From Oscillospiraceae bacterium (GTDB taxonomy: Bacteria > Bacillota > Clostridia > Oscillospirales > Acutalibacteraceae), in the NCBI GenBank assembly GCA_009779495.1, contig WRED01000008.1:1-56099 (forward strand): a stretch of DNA of 56,099 nt, in the 5' to 3' direction. The notes beneath the pieces were generated by a model. That model did not search any database. It was not told the origin of the DNA and was given only the letters and a program-made list of their open reading frames with translations. The position numbers and the translations under genes are program-made. Shown here piece after piece: positions 16,246 through 24,828 of this stretch (position 1 is the first letter of the stretch; every line of letters starts with the position of its first letter).

Positions 16246-17838
16246 TCAAAAATTAACGGTAACGCTGTGCTTTCCCGTCTTGCCCGTCAGATACAAATAC
16301 CCCGCGCCCGGCCTGTGCTCACTGTCAAGCGGCACGAATTCTGCCGTCAGTCCGTCCGCCGTCACCGTGGCCTCTGCCGGCAGGTAGATGATCGTAGGCA
16401 TCGACGGGTCCGCGCCGGCGGGCTGCGTATACGTCAGTGTGAAAGTTCCCGCTTCCTTGTCAAAGGCGTAACTCGCGTCAGCGCCGTTGATTGCCATAGG
16501 ATATGGCCGCGTAAGGAAATCGTAGTCTCTGAATTCAAACGACTCCCACCGTATCCACGCGTGAAAGGCGTTCGACCAGCCGTATGAGTCAAACAGATCC
16601 AAAAGAGTCTCGCAATGCTTTATCCAGCGTTTGCCGCCCCATTCGCCGCCCCATTCGCCCACCAGTACGGGCATGTCAAGGCGCTGCTGTGAACGGCGAT
16701 GCTCCTCGAAAATCGCGATCACGCGGTTGTCGCCGGGATTGTCGTACATATCGGTATCCACCACAAGATCATAGCCGTGGGGCGCGAACGCCGTGTTTTT
16801 GTCAGGCCGGCCGTTTACGCTCGGGCGGCTTGCTGAATACGGTATGCCAAGATTTGAGTAGTAGCTGTTGGCCATAAAAGCGATCCTTTCCGGGGCTGAC
16901 TCAGCTTCCTCGGCAGACCGCACGGCGTTCGTCATCTTTTCAAAGAAAGGCGCGTACTTTTCTTCATCGAAGCGTTTGATCCTCTTGTCGCCCGCCTTAG
17001 TCACCTGACGCATGACCTTGCCGTCGAGGAAATCCAGCAGATGCAGGGACTCGCCCCTGATAGCCGAAAACACAAGCTTGCCGAGCTTGATGGGATGAGT
17101 GAGCATAACGGGGATCACTCTCACGATAAGGCTGCGGAAAACCTTGCCGCCCTCCTTGCCCGGATACGGCTCGTTGAGGAAATCGTATCCAAGGAAAGCG
17201 GGCTTGCCCGCGTAACGTGCCGAAAGCATGGCCCAAAGCTCCGCGAAATGATCCTGCAAGCCCTTGCCGTGCGCGGGCGCGTTGTTCCAGAAATTGTCGA
17301 AAGCCCTGTGTACGCTCTTGCCCCAGAAGTAGCCCTCCGCCCAAACGAAGCGCATTTTCTGCGGCACCTTAACGCCGTCTGTGAGACAGGCCCAGTCCGG
17401 CGCGCCGACTCCGCCGTAGCCCGCCGCCGCACGGCCGTAAAGATCCTGATGGATCTCAAGAAACAGGTAAACGCCGTGGTTTTCCGCCGCGTCGAACACC
17501 GCGTCAAGGGCGGTTAACAGATCTTCGTTATAGACGTCCGGTTCCGGCTCAAGCTCGAGCCACGTGACTCCAAGCCGCAGGACGTTGAAGCCCTTAGCGG
17601 CACAGATCGCGAAGAATTCATCGTCGAGGATATCGGCGGTTCTCCCGTGCTTGCCGATGGTGTAGTTCAGCCCGTGAAAGACGCGCACGCGTCCGTGTTC
17701 ATCCACAAATTGCTGTCCGCTGACCGATATATCCGGCATGGACTTCTCGGCTTTCGCGCTTGAAATGAACGTAAAACTCACGGCCAGCAGTACAAAAATC
17801 AGCGAAGACGCGAGCAGTTGCTTTAATCTATTTTTCAT
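16246..17838 (-). CDS. Secreted GH5 glycosidase, endoglycoceramidase-like
   Basis: About 530 residues from MKNRLKQLL (ATG 17836-17838), which begins a clear signal peptide ending near SSAKA. Longer starts exist but extend the N-terminus implausibly. The GH5 TIM barrel shows FNVLRLGVTWLELEP, LFLEIHQDLYGR, the acid/base Glu in YDFLNEPYPG and the nucleophile Glu in VLVGEWGGEWGG. The HQDLY and GAPDWA blocks are typical of endoglycoceramidase-type GH5 members, which release glycans from glycolipids. A C-terminal beta domain ends in YLYLTGKTGKHSV. Subfamily and substrate are inference: another glycan with a hydrophobic aglycone is possible. The leader upstream contains three hairpins. Confidence 0.82.
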   Translation of the reverse strand: MKNRLKQLLASSLIFVLLAVSFTFISSAKAEKSMPDISVSGQQFVDEHGRVRVFHGLNYTIGKHGRTADILDDEFFAICAAKGFNVLRLGVTWLELEPEPDVYNEDLLTALDAVFDAAENHGVYLFLEIHQDLYGRAAAGYGGVGAPDWACLTDGVKVPQKMRFVWAEGYFWGKSVHRAFDNFWNNAPAHGKGLQDHFAELWAMLSARYAGKPAFLGYDFLNEPYPGKEGGKVFRSLIVRVIPVMLTHPIKLGKLVFSAIRGESLHLLDFLDGKVMRQVTKAGDKRIKRFDEEKYAPFFEKMTNAVRSAEEAESAPERIAFMANSYYSNLGIPYSASRPSVNGRPDKNTAFAPHGYDLVVDTDMYDNPGDNRVIAIFEEHRRSQQRLDMPVLVGEWGGEWGGKRWIKHCETLLDLFDSYGWSNAFHAWIRWESFEFRDYDFLTRPYPMAINGADASYAFDKEAGTFTLTYTQPAGADPSMPTIIYLPAEATVTADGLTAEFVPLDSEHRPGAGYLYLTGKTGKHSVTVNF

Positions 17839-17883
17839 TTTTATGACCATACCTTTCTTGGGAATTGTGCGGGTTCCGCAAAC

Positions 17884-17970
17884 AAACAAAGTTTGTTCAG
17901 CAGAATTTCGGCCTGCCTTATGGCCGAAAAGCACAAAACCTAAGTTGGAAAAATGAAATTTTTCCAACTT
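17884..17970. promoter_or_regulatory. Three consecutive hairpins upstream of the GH5 gene
   Basis: Read leftward toward the GH5 start: AAGTTGGAAAAA with TTTTTCCAACTT (17942-17970, 12 pairs), TTTCGGCC with GGCCGAAA (17906-17929, 8 pairs), then AACAAAGTTTGTT (about 17884-17897). The first could end transcription from the upstream gene. The series could also be an attenuating leader. No known riboswitch is recognised. Confidence 0.5.
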
Positions 17971-17980
17971 CCCCTCCCAT

Positions 17981-18625
17981 TCAGCGGCAGGGATTCAGAA
18001 ATCCCATTTTTGACACAACGCCCTCCTCCGGCACGCACTCCCCTATGTAAACTTCGGCGAAAAACCAGCCGTCGGGATAAGGCACATCGTATCTGCCTTT
18101 GCTGATCCTGACCCAAAGCTTTCCCGGCGCTTTATCCATCATGTCGCCCCATTCACCGCGAAAAATACCCAAGGCGGCTTTGGTCGCGGGAATATCATAA
18201 TAAGAGAAGCCCTCGGGCACAGGCGCGCCGGCCCTCATGAATTTGCCTATCAGATAACGCTCCCGGCTTTCGGGGTCGCCGTGGTCGAGGTTATTATTAT
18301 GCATAAGGGCGCAGATATCGGTGATTTCAACCGCGTATTCCGTCATGGCGTCCAACACAGGCAAGAAATCGTCTTTTCGATCCCACATTTCCTGCTGCTC
18401 TTTCATGACGGCGGGCCATTCGCCGGTGACTTCCATGCCGATGAACCTTGTGGCGGGCAGGTCGATGTACGTGATCTTTTCCAGCTTCACGATGCGGTTT
18501 TCCATCATGCGCTGAGGGTCTTGCCGCGCGACATAGCCGTAAACTGTCAATATGATCGCCAAAGCGGCGAAAACGGACAGTATGATAAGCGCTTTGCGGC
18601 CCCGTTTTTTTGTAGGCTTGCTCAT
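17981..18625 (-). CDS. Membrane-anchored GyrI-like (AraC effector-binding) domain protein
   Basis: 214 residues. A basic N-terminus is followed by one membrane helix (ALIILSVFAALAIILTVYGY, about 12-31), so the rest is anchored outside or exported. The main domain shows IDLPATRFIGMEVTGEW, then VPEGFSYYDIPATKAALGIF and WFFAEVYIG, a pattern typical of GyrI-like small-molecule-binding domains. In other proteins these domains bind drugs or effectors next to a DNA-binding part, which is absent here. It follows the GH4 gene by 25 bases and is likely in its operon. Function beyond ligand binding is unknown. Confidence 0.6.
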   Translation of the reverse strand: MSKPTKKRGRKALIILSVFAALAIILTVYGYVARQDPQRMMENRIVKLEKITYIDLPATRFIGMEVTGEWPAVMKEQQEMWDRKDDFLPVLDAMTEYAVEITDICALMHNNNLDHGDPESRERYLIGKFMRAGAPVPEGFSYYDIPATKAALGIFRGEWGDMMDKAPGKLWVRISKGRYDVPYPDGWFFAEVYIGECVPEEGVVSKMGFLNPCR

Positions 18626-18650
18626 AATGCTTCCCCTCTATCTATGACTA

Positions 18651-20132
18651 TTATTTATCCGCGTTGGCCGCCATTCTGGTGGCCTCTTCCTTTTGCTTCG
18701 CCAGCTCCTCCACGCTCTTCGTTTTAAGCCGCGCCGCGCCCTTGTAGCCGTCCTTTGTCGGCAGCAGTTTTCCCGCCGCGAATCTTTTTTTCGCCGCCTC
18801 GATCGCGTCCGCGTACTGCGGCAGCCACTGCTCCTGCGCGATGAGCATCTCATCGATCATCTGCCACACCTCCGGAGGGCTGCAAACCGCGCCGGTCAGC
18901 GGATCCATCAGCGCCGCCTGTTTGAGGAGATTTTCGTCCCCGCGCACCGCCGCCTCCACCGCCAGCCGCTGTACCCATATGCTTTGCGAGCATACCGCCG
19001 CGCAGCCAAGCGGCAGATCGCCGACCTGCGGCACGGAAATACCGTTGCCGTCCACATAGCACGGCACTTCTACGATGCTGTCATCAGGCAGGTTCGAGAT
19101 GCAGCCATTGTTCACGACGTTGAACGTGCCGCGATAATGCCTCCCTGTTTCCAGTGACTCAATGATGAAAGATCCGTGCTCCCTGCCCCGGTTTGAGCCG
19201 TCGTAATTTTTCGGCGGCGCTTTCAGCCAATTCGGGAAGTCTGTCTCGAACCAGTTACGTCCCTCGGTGCAAGCGCGGAGGTAACCGCCCGTCTCGCCGG
19301 AGTGCCAGTTTTCCAGGTCTATCCAGTCCGCGATCTCGCCGGGGCGCTTGCGGTACCATGCGAGATACTCGGACAAATGGCCGTTTGACTCGGTCGAGTA
19401 ATATCCGAAACGCTTCAGCATGTCGATGCGCACCTTCTCCGTCCTGCACAGCTTTTCGTTTGACTCATAGGCGGTCAGCAGCTCATTCTTCGTGATCTCA
19501 CGGCCGTTGTGTGCTATGCGGATGTACCACGTTTGATGGTTTATGCCCGCACAGATAAAATCAAGCTCGTCGCGCGGGATACCAAGCGCCTCGGCGATCT
19601 GAAACTCGCCGCCGATCACGCCGTGGCACAGCCCGACGGTGCGGACCCTGCCGTACTCGTTCGCCGCCCATGTCATCATCGCGTTGGGATTCGAGTAGTT
19701 CAGAAACAGCGCGTCCGGCGCGGAAACCTCGCGCATATCCTTGCAGAACTCAAGTATCTGCGCGATGCCGCGCTGGCCGTACATGATCCCGCCGACGCAG
19801 AGCGTATCGCCGACGCATTGGTCCACGCCGTACTTCAGCGGGATCTCCACGTCAGTCACGAAGCCCTCGAGACAGCCGATACGCGCGCAGTTTATGACGT
19901 ATTTCGCGTCGCGGAGCGCTTCACGGCGATCAAGCGTCGCGAAAATTTTGCGGTCTATGCCGTTTGCGTCCAGATCGCGCTGGCAGAGCTTTGTCACCAT
20001 ATCCAAGTTCTGTTGATTGATGTCCGTGAACGCGAACTCGGCCTTGCCGCGAAGCTCGGGCACGCTCATTATGTCAGTCAAAAGAGTACGCGTAAAACCG
20101 ATTGAACCGGCGCCGATAAATGCGATTTTCAT
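18651..20132 (-). CDS. GH4 family NAD-dependent alpha-glycosidase
   Basis: About 493 residues from the ATG at 20130-20132 (MKIAFIGAGSIGFT), with AAAGGA upstream. GH4 enzymes use NAD+ and a divalent metal with an oxidation-elimination mechanism, in the cytoplasm. The Rossmann GAGSIGFTRTL motif lies at the N-terminus, FTDIN supplies the NAD-ribose Asp, LNYSNPNAMM and GLCHG supply metal-binding residues (Cys and His of CHG), and CAGINHQTWY holds the substrate-site His. The CHGV and NHQTWY sequences resemble the MelA-type alpha-galactosidase branch more than 6-phospho-glycosidases, but substrate is not certain. It follows the DMT transporter gene by 14 bases. Confidence 0.88.
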   Translation of the reverse strand: MKIAFIGAGSIGFTRTLLTDIMSVPELRGKAEFAFTDINQQNLDMVTKLCQRDLDANGIDRKIFATLDRREALRDAKYVINCARIGCLEGFVTDVEIPLKYGVDQCVGDTLCVGGIMYGQRGIAQILEFCKDMREVSAPDALFLNYSNPNAMMTWAANEYGRVRTVGLCHGVIGGEFQIAEALGIPRDELDFICAGINHQTWYIRIAHNGREITKNELLTAYESNEKLCRTEKVRIDMLKRFGYYSTESNGHLSEYLAWYRKRPGEIADWIDLENWHSGETGGYLRACTEGRNWFETDFPNWLKAPPKNYDGSNRGREHGSFIIESLETGRHYRGTFNVVNNGCISNLPDDSIVEVPCYVDGNGISVPQVGDLPLGCAAVCSQSIWVQRLAVEAAVRGDENLLKQAALMDPLTGAVCSPPEVWQMIDEMLIAQEQWLPQYADAIEAAKKRFAAGKLLPTKDGYKGAARLKTKSVEELAKQKEEATRMAANADK

Positions 20133-20146
20133 GTATATCAATCCTT

Positions 20147-21073
20147 TCAATTGAGTACTTCTGAATCGTCATTGCGAACCTCATCCGTGCGCTTGCCGCC
20201 GCTGATCACAATCATAAATATCGCCGCGAACACCAGCACGCACCCGGCCACCGCCATCGCCGACGGCACCTCCCCGATCATGAACGCGCCCGCGACCAGG
20301 CTGACGAACGGATCAAGCATGTTGATGACCGAGCCTGTCGTTGCGCCGAGCTTCTGCACGCCGTAGGCCAGCAGCGAGTGGGCGACGACGGTGCACAGCA
20401 GCGCGATGAGCGCCATGCGGACCCAGTCGGCGGGCGCGGAAGGCAGCGCGACGCTTCCGCTGACGGCAAGCTTGACGCAGAGGGACGTGACCGTCGAAAC
20501 CGCACAAATGTAGAACACGATCTTGATCGGATGAAGCGTCCCGTAAGAACTTTTTTTGGTAGAAACGATGTAAATGGCCAGCGTCACGCCGGACGTTACG
20601 GTAAGCAGGATTCCGATCAGGCTGTAGCTGCCGTGGCGGTCAGCCATGAGCGCCATGCCGCCCACCGCCAGCGCGACCGCCAGCGCGGCTTTCCACGAGA
20701 GCTTTTCGCGGAAAAAGACCGCCATAATGAGTGAAACGAAAATCGGATAGGAAGAATGGAACATCGTCGCGATGCCCGCGTACATGTATGTATACGACGC
20801 GGATAGCAGGGTTGAGGTCACGCTTCCGCCAATTATACCAAAAATAATAAATGATACAACTTGTTTTTTGGTGATTTTGAATGAAATCTTGGAACACAAC
20901 ATGACGATTCCAAGCATCACGCAAGCCATTCCGTAGCGGATGAGCACAAGCGACTGCGCGTCAAGGCCGTTGTTCAGCACCTGCTTGCATAAGATCGGCA
21001 GAAACCCGAATAAAATCGCTGAAATTGACACAGAAATTATACCATTTACAAGCTCTTTTTTGTTAGTATTCAC
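20147..21073 (-). CDS. EamA/DMT superfamily transporter
   Basis: 308 residues with about ten hydrophobic segments in two repeated halves, the drug/metabolite transporter layout. The start is a GTG (21071-21073) with GGGAGC upstream. Family features include an N-terminal SISAILFGFLPILCKQVL helix, YPIFVSLIMAVFFREKLSWK at the end of the first repeat and LGATTGSVINMLDPFVSLVAG in the second. The substrate cannot be told. It sits between glycerate kinase and the GH4 enzyme, so transport of a sugar-derived or amino-acid metabolite is possible. Confidence 0.88.
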   Translation of the reverse strand: MNTNKKELVNGIISVSISAILFGFLPILCKQVLNNGLDAQSLVLIRYGMACVMLGIVMLCSKISFKITKKQVVSFIIFGIIGGSVTSTLLSASYTYMYAGIATMFHSSYPIFVSLIMAVFFREKLSWKAALAVALAVGGMALMADRHGSYSLIGILLTVTSGVTLAIYIVSTKKSSYGTLHPIKIVFYICAVSTVTSLCVKLAVSGSVALPSAPADWVRMALIALLCTVVAHSLLAYGVQKLGATTGSVINMLDPFVSLVAGAFMIGEVPSAMAVAGCVLVFAAIFMIVISGGKRTDEVRNDDSEVLN

Positions 21074-21099
21074 TAATCACACACTGCTCCCATATCATT

Positions 21100-22239
21100 T
21101 TAGTTGGCATTTTTTATTTTCAACAGCCGCATGATATTGTCTACCGTTTCGGCCAGATTTTCACGTGCGCGGTATCTGCTGACAGAAAAGTCCTCGGCCA
21201 GCCGATTCGTCGTAAAGACGCAGGAAACGCCCTCGCCATATACCTCACCCAGGCCGTAATCGCACCCGCCGACCACCGCGACGACCGGCACATTCAGCCG
21301 TTTCGCCCGCCGCGCAACGCCAATAACCGCCTTGCCGCCCAAGCTTTGGCTGTCGAGCCTGCCCTCGCCCGTGATCACCAGGTCCGCGCCGCGCGCCGCG
21401 CCGTCAAACCCGGCCGCGTCCAGCACAACCTCGATGCCCGCTTTCAGCTCCGACCCGAAGAACGCCGCCATGCCAGCACCCATCCCGCCCGCCGCGCCGC
21501 CGCCTTTAAGTACCGAAACATCCGTGTGCAGATCACGCCTGATCACCGCCGCGATATGGCGCAGTCCCACGTCAAGCGCCGCGACGACGACGCTGTCCGC
21601 GCCCTTTTGCGGCGCAAAAACATATGCCGCGCCGGACTCGCCGTACAACGGGTTTTCAATGTCGCACATGACCACGATTTCAACGGAGTCAAGCAGCCGC
21701 GATTTGCCGGAAACATCAATGCTTTTCACATCCGAAAGCGTACCGCCGACGGGCACAAAAGCGTTCCCGCCGCGATCCAAAAAGCGGACGCCGACAGCCG
21801 CCGCCGCGCCCGTTCCCGCGTCATTCGTGCATGAGCCGCCAAGCCCGAGGATGATTTTCGGGCAGCCGCGCTTCATCGCATCGAGCATCAGCTGTCCGAC
21901 GCCATAGGTCGTCGTGACCAGCGGATCTTTCCGCTCACCGGCCAACGGCAGACCGGCCGCCGCCGCCATCTCAATCACTGCCGTTTTGCCGTTTTCGATG
22001 ACGGCGTAACGCGCGTCAAGCTCTTCAAAAAACGGCCCTTTGACCCGGACGGACACGCTTTCGCCGCCCACCGCCGCTAAAAAGCAGTCAACGCTGCCCT
22101 CACCGCCGTCGGCGACGGGTATGCTTACGGCGTCGCAGTCCGGGAAGTGCGCGAGGATGCGCGAGGCCGTGATGTCACATATTTCTTTTGAGGAAAGTGT
22201 GCCCTTGAAAGAGTCGGGGATAATGATAATTTTTTTCAT
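21100..22239 (-). CDS. Glycerate kinase
   Basis: 379 residues, the usual length of the GarK/GlxK family, which phosphorylates D-glycerate, giving 2- or 3-phosphoglycerate depending on the branch. Signature blocks: IIIPDSFKGTLSSKEICD at the N-terminus, PVADGGEGSVDCFL, ILGLGGSCTNDAGTGAAAA, GGGAAGGMGAG, and DLVITGEGRLDSQSLGGKA. The gene lies 24 bases after the aminotransferase and 26 before the DMT transporter, so it appears to be in the same operon. Together with the aminotransferase it could handle glycerate formed from serine or hydroxypyruvate. That pathway link is inference. Confidence 0.95.
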   Translation of the reverse strand: MKKIIIIPDSFKGTLSSKEICDITASRILAHFPDCDAVSIPVADGGEGSVDCFLAAVGGESVSVRVKGPFFEELDARYAVIENGKTAVIEMAAAAGLPLAGERKDPLVTTTYGVGQLMLDAMKRGCPKIILGLGGSCTNDAGTGAAAAVGVRFLDRGGNAFVPVGGTLSDVKSIDVSGKSRLLDSVEIVVMCDIENPLYGESGAAYVFAPQKGADSVVVAALDVGLRHIAAVIRRDLHTDVSVLKGGGAAGGMGAGMAAFFGSELKAGIEVVLDAAGFDGAARGADLVITGEGRLDSQSLGGKAVIGVARRAKRLNVPVVAVVGGCDYGLGEVYGEGVSCVFTTNRLAEDFSVSRYRARENLAETVDNIMRLLKIKNAN

Positions 22240-22263
22240 TTGATAAAACAGCCTTATTTTATG

Positions 22264-23454
22264 CTATTTGCAGCTCACAGCTCTGCCCAGACGCCGTATC
22301 CCTTCCTCCAGCTTCTCATCCGTCGGCGCCGTAAAGTTGATCCTGAAGCATTGGCTCGGCTTGCTTTCATCCGGCAAAAACGCCGTCCCCGGCACGACCG
22401 CGACCTTGTAATCTTTCACCGCGCGGGTACAAAACGCGGGCATGTCAACTTCCTGGGGCAGCGTGCACCAAATGAACAGCCCCCCCTCCACGGGGTGATA
22501 CGTGACACCGCCGGGCACGACATATTCTTCCAAAAGCTCCCGCGCCAGCTGCGCTTTCGCGCTGTAGAGCCGCCGCAGATTGCGGAGATTCTCCGAAAAG
22601 TCGTACTTCGTCATAAATTCGTGGCAGATCATCTGCGCCAATATGTTTGCGTGCACGTCCTCGCCCTGCTTTGCCACCACCATTTTTTTCATGATCTCAA
22701 CGGGCGCGACGGCGTAACCCACTCGGATCCCAGGCGCGATCACCTTTGAAAAGCTGCCGCAGTAGATCACCAAGCCGTCCTCGTCGAAAGACTTGATGCT
22801 CGGGATATTTTTACCGCTGTAGCGCAGGTCGCCGTAAGGGTTGTCCTCCAGAATCAGAACGCCGTATTTCTGCGCGAGTTCGTACATCGCCCTACGCTTT
22901 TCGAGGGACATCGTGATACCCGACGGGTTCTGGAAATTCGGGATCGTATAGATGATTTTGGCCCGCGGGTTTTCCGAAAGCGCCCGCTCAAGTCCGGCTA
23001 TGGAAATGCCGTCCGGCTCTACGGGAACTCCCGTGAGGTTCGCGCCGATGCTCCGAAACGAGTTGAGCGAGCCGACGAAGCTCGGATCCTCGCAGACGAC
23101 GACATCGCCCTCGTCGCACAGCACCTTGGCCGCCAGTTCTATGGCCTGCTGCCCGCCGGAGGTTATCAGCACGTCGTCGAAATCGCGGCCGACGTTGTGG
23201 GACTGCTTCATGTAGCCGCGCAGGTGCTCCCGCAGCGGCGTATAGCCCTCGGTTATACTGTACTGGAGCGCGTCGATGGGGCGGTTTCTGAAAATGTCCG
23301 CGCAGATCGCGCTGATTTGCTCCGCCGCGAAAGCTTCCGGCGACGGGTTGCCCGCCGACAGCGATACGACGGACGGATCGGCGGCGTACTTGAAAATCTC
23401 ACGGATGGCGCTGGGCTTCAGGTTTTTAATTCGTTTTGAGAATTTATAGTGCAT
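22264..23454 (-). CDS. PLP-dependent aminotransferase, class I/II (2-aminoadipate transaminase-like)
   Basis: 396 residues, fold type I. The internal aldimine Lys is in YCGSFSKVIAPGIRVGY (about 233). Other blocks are VVSLSAGNPSPEAF, LQYSITEGYTPLRE, ITSGGQQAIELAAK, YTIPNFQNPSG and ILEDNPYGDLRY. This set is typical of the MocR-like aminotransferase domain without a DNA-binding domain, often annotated as 2-aminoadipate or aromatic aminotransferase. Its ATG lies inside the end of the upstream GNAT-HIT gene (11-base overlap) with GAGGAGG upstream, which indicates translational coupling. Placement downstream of shikimate-pathway genes makes an aromatic amino-acid role plausible. Confidence 0.92.
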   Translation of the reverse strand: MHYKFSKRIKNLKPSAIREIFKYAADPSVVSLSAGNPSPEAFAAEQISAICADIFRNRPIDALQYSITEGYTPLREHLRGYMKQSHNVGRDFDDVLITSGGQQAIELAAKVLCDEGDVVVCEDPSFVGSLNSFRSIGANLTGVPVEPDGISIAGLERALSENPRAKIIYTIPNFQNPSGITMSLEKRRAMYELAQKYGVLILEDNPYGDLRYSGKNIPSIKSFDEDGLVIYCGSFSKVIAPGIRVGYAVAPVEIMKKMVVAKQGEDVHANILAQMICHEFMTKYDFSENLRNLRRLYSAKAQLARELLEEYVVPGGVTYHPVEGGLFIWCTLPQEVDMPAFCTRAVKDYKVAVVPGTAFLPDESKPSQCFRINFTAPTDEKLEEGIRRLGRAVSCK

Positions 23455-24394
23455 GATGTGCCTCCTCTATTTTCAGTTCGTGTCGCATCTGTTCAACGAA
23501 CCACAGGTATTCATCGTAGCTCTCGTACGGGTACGGCTCGGTCACGCGGTAGTCAATGGGCGCGCTCGGGAAATCATCATCCAAATAGCGCGGGAACAGG
23601 TGGATGTGCAAATGCGCCCCGCTGTTAGAGTGCATCTCATAATTGATTTTTACCGCGCCGGTCACTTTACGAAGCGCTCTTCCAACACGCTGAACCTCGT
23701 TCATGAAAGCGGCGGCGTCTGTTTCCGGCATATCCTCAAAGTGAAAGGCGTGTTTTCGCGGCATGGCGTACATTTTGCCGAACAGCCGCCCCTGGCCGGG
23801 GTATTCCCCGCAAACCCAGCAGTTTTCGAGACAGGCGATGTCGATTTGATCATCCGGCGCGGGTTCATCGTTGCACACAGGGCAAAATTCCTCCTGTGCC
23901 AGCCGGATAAAATTAGGATAGCGGTAGTGAAAGCTGCCACCGCGTTTTTCGGTGTCAGCGGGACGGGTTAATCGACAAGTGGGAGGCATACTTTGATATT
24001 CGTGCGGTTTTTCTTGTGTGAATCCATATTTGCGATATAATGTTTGCGCCGGAACTCCCGGCGAATAACCGCTTTGAAATGTATTTACAAAAATATCTTT
24101 GTTTGTGTCAAGCTGTCGCAGAGCGGTTTTTAGCAAACGTTCACCCGCGCCGCGTCTTTGGTATTTTTCAAATACTGCGAACCATGTGATTTGATTTTTT
24201 GGACGTGAAATGCCTATAATTCCCATACAGTCGCCGCTCATGTAATCCACGGCAGTTAGGATTTCGTGATTTTTAATCATTTCCATTGCGCTGTTTGCAT
24301 CTGTTTTGCATGGAATTATAAATATCGGCGCTACTTCACTTTCCAATGCTCGCCATACGGGTAAATCATCATAAGTTGCCCATCTGATTAACAT
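23444..24394 (-). CDS. GNAT acetyltransferase - HIT domain fusion protein
   Basis: 316 residues in two parts. Residues 1 to about 140 are a GNAT acetyltransferase: ITWFAVFEKYQRRGAGERLL holds the acetyl-CoA loop (RRGAGE), and ALRQLD and LYRKYGFTQE are the usual C-terminal part. Residues about 160-305 are a HIT domain with the catalytic triad GAHLHIHLFPR (His261, His263, His265) and CPVC and CWVC pairs (about 171 and 192) that could bind zinc. HIT proteins hydrolyse nucleotides such as AMP conjugates or diadenosine polyphosphates. The gene overlaps aroQ by seven bases and the aminotransferase by eleven. The fusion is continuous, with no stop or frameshift between domains. What the pairing acts on is unknown. 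Confidence 0.85.
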   Translation of the reverse strand: MLIRWATYDDLPVWRALESEVAPIFIIPCKTDANSAMEMIKNHEILTAVDYMSGDCMGIIGISRPKNQITWFAVFEKYQRRGAGERLLKTALRQLDTNKDIFVNTFQSGYSPGVPAQTLYRKYGFTQEKPHEYQSMPPTCRLTRPADTEKRGGSFHYRYPNFIRLAQEEFCPVCNDEPAPDDQIDIACLENCWVCGEYPGQGRLFGKMYAMPRKHAFHFEDMPETDAAAFMNEVQRVGRALRKVTGAVKINYEMHSNSGAHLHIHLFPRYLDDDFPSAPIDYRVTEPYPYESYDEYLWFVEQMRHELKIEEAHHAL

Positions 24395-24828
24395 AACTTA
24401 CCCTCCGTTCCAATAAGCGTCTTCACCGCCTCAATATACCCCTCAAGTCCCTTTCCGGCGATTGTCTTTACTGCGTTTTCCGCAATATACGACACCTGCC
24501 TGTAGCTCTCCCGCCCGCTCACGTCGGAGATATGCACCTCGACATAGGGCACGGCCACGGCCTTCAGCGCGTCGGCGATAGCGATGCTCGTGTGTGTGTA
24601 CGCAGCCGGGTTGATCACGATGCCGTCGGCGTTTTTGTACGCCTTTTGGATGAAGTCAACGAGATCGCCCTCGTGGTTCGACTGAAAAAATTCCACGCCG
24701 ACCCCATGCTCCCAGCAGAAGCTTTTGACCATTCCGACCAGATCACCGTATGTTCCCGAGCCATAGATGTCCGGCTCGCGTATACCCAGCATATTTAGAT
24801 TTGGGCCATTTATCACAAAAATCTTCAT
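24388..24828 (-). CDS. aroQ: 3-dehydroquinate dehydratase, type II
   Basis: 146 residues, the usual length. It dehydrates 3-dehydroquinate to 3-dehydroshikimate in the shikimate pathway. The start INGPNLNMLGIREPDIYG contains the catalytic-loop Arg and Tyr. Further blocks are FFQSNHEGDLVDFIQ, GIVINPAAYTHTSIAIADAL and VEVHISDVSGRESYRQVSYI, with the active-site His in EVHIS. It overlaps the aroE-aroK fusion upstream by four bases (ATGA) and the GNAT-HIT gene downstream, so all three are translated as a coupled unit. Confidence 0.97.
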   Translation of the reverse strand: MKIFVINGPNLNMLGIREPDIYGSGTYGDLVGMVKSFCWEHGVGVEFFQSNHEGDLVDFIQKAYKNADGIVINPAAYTHTSIAIADALKAVAVPYVEVHISDVSGRESYRQVSYIAENAVKTIAGKGLEGYIEAVKTLIGTEGKLC

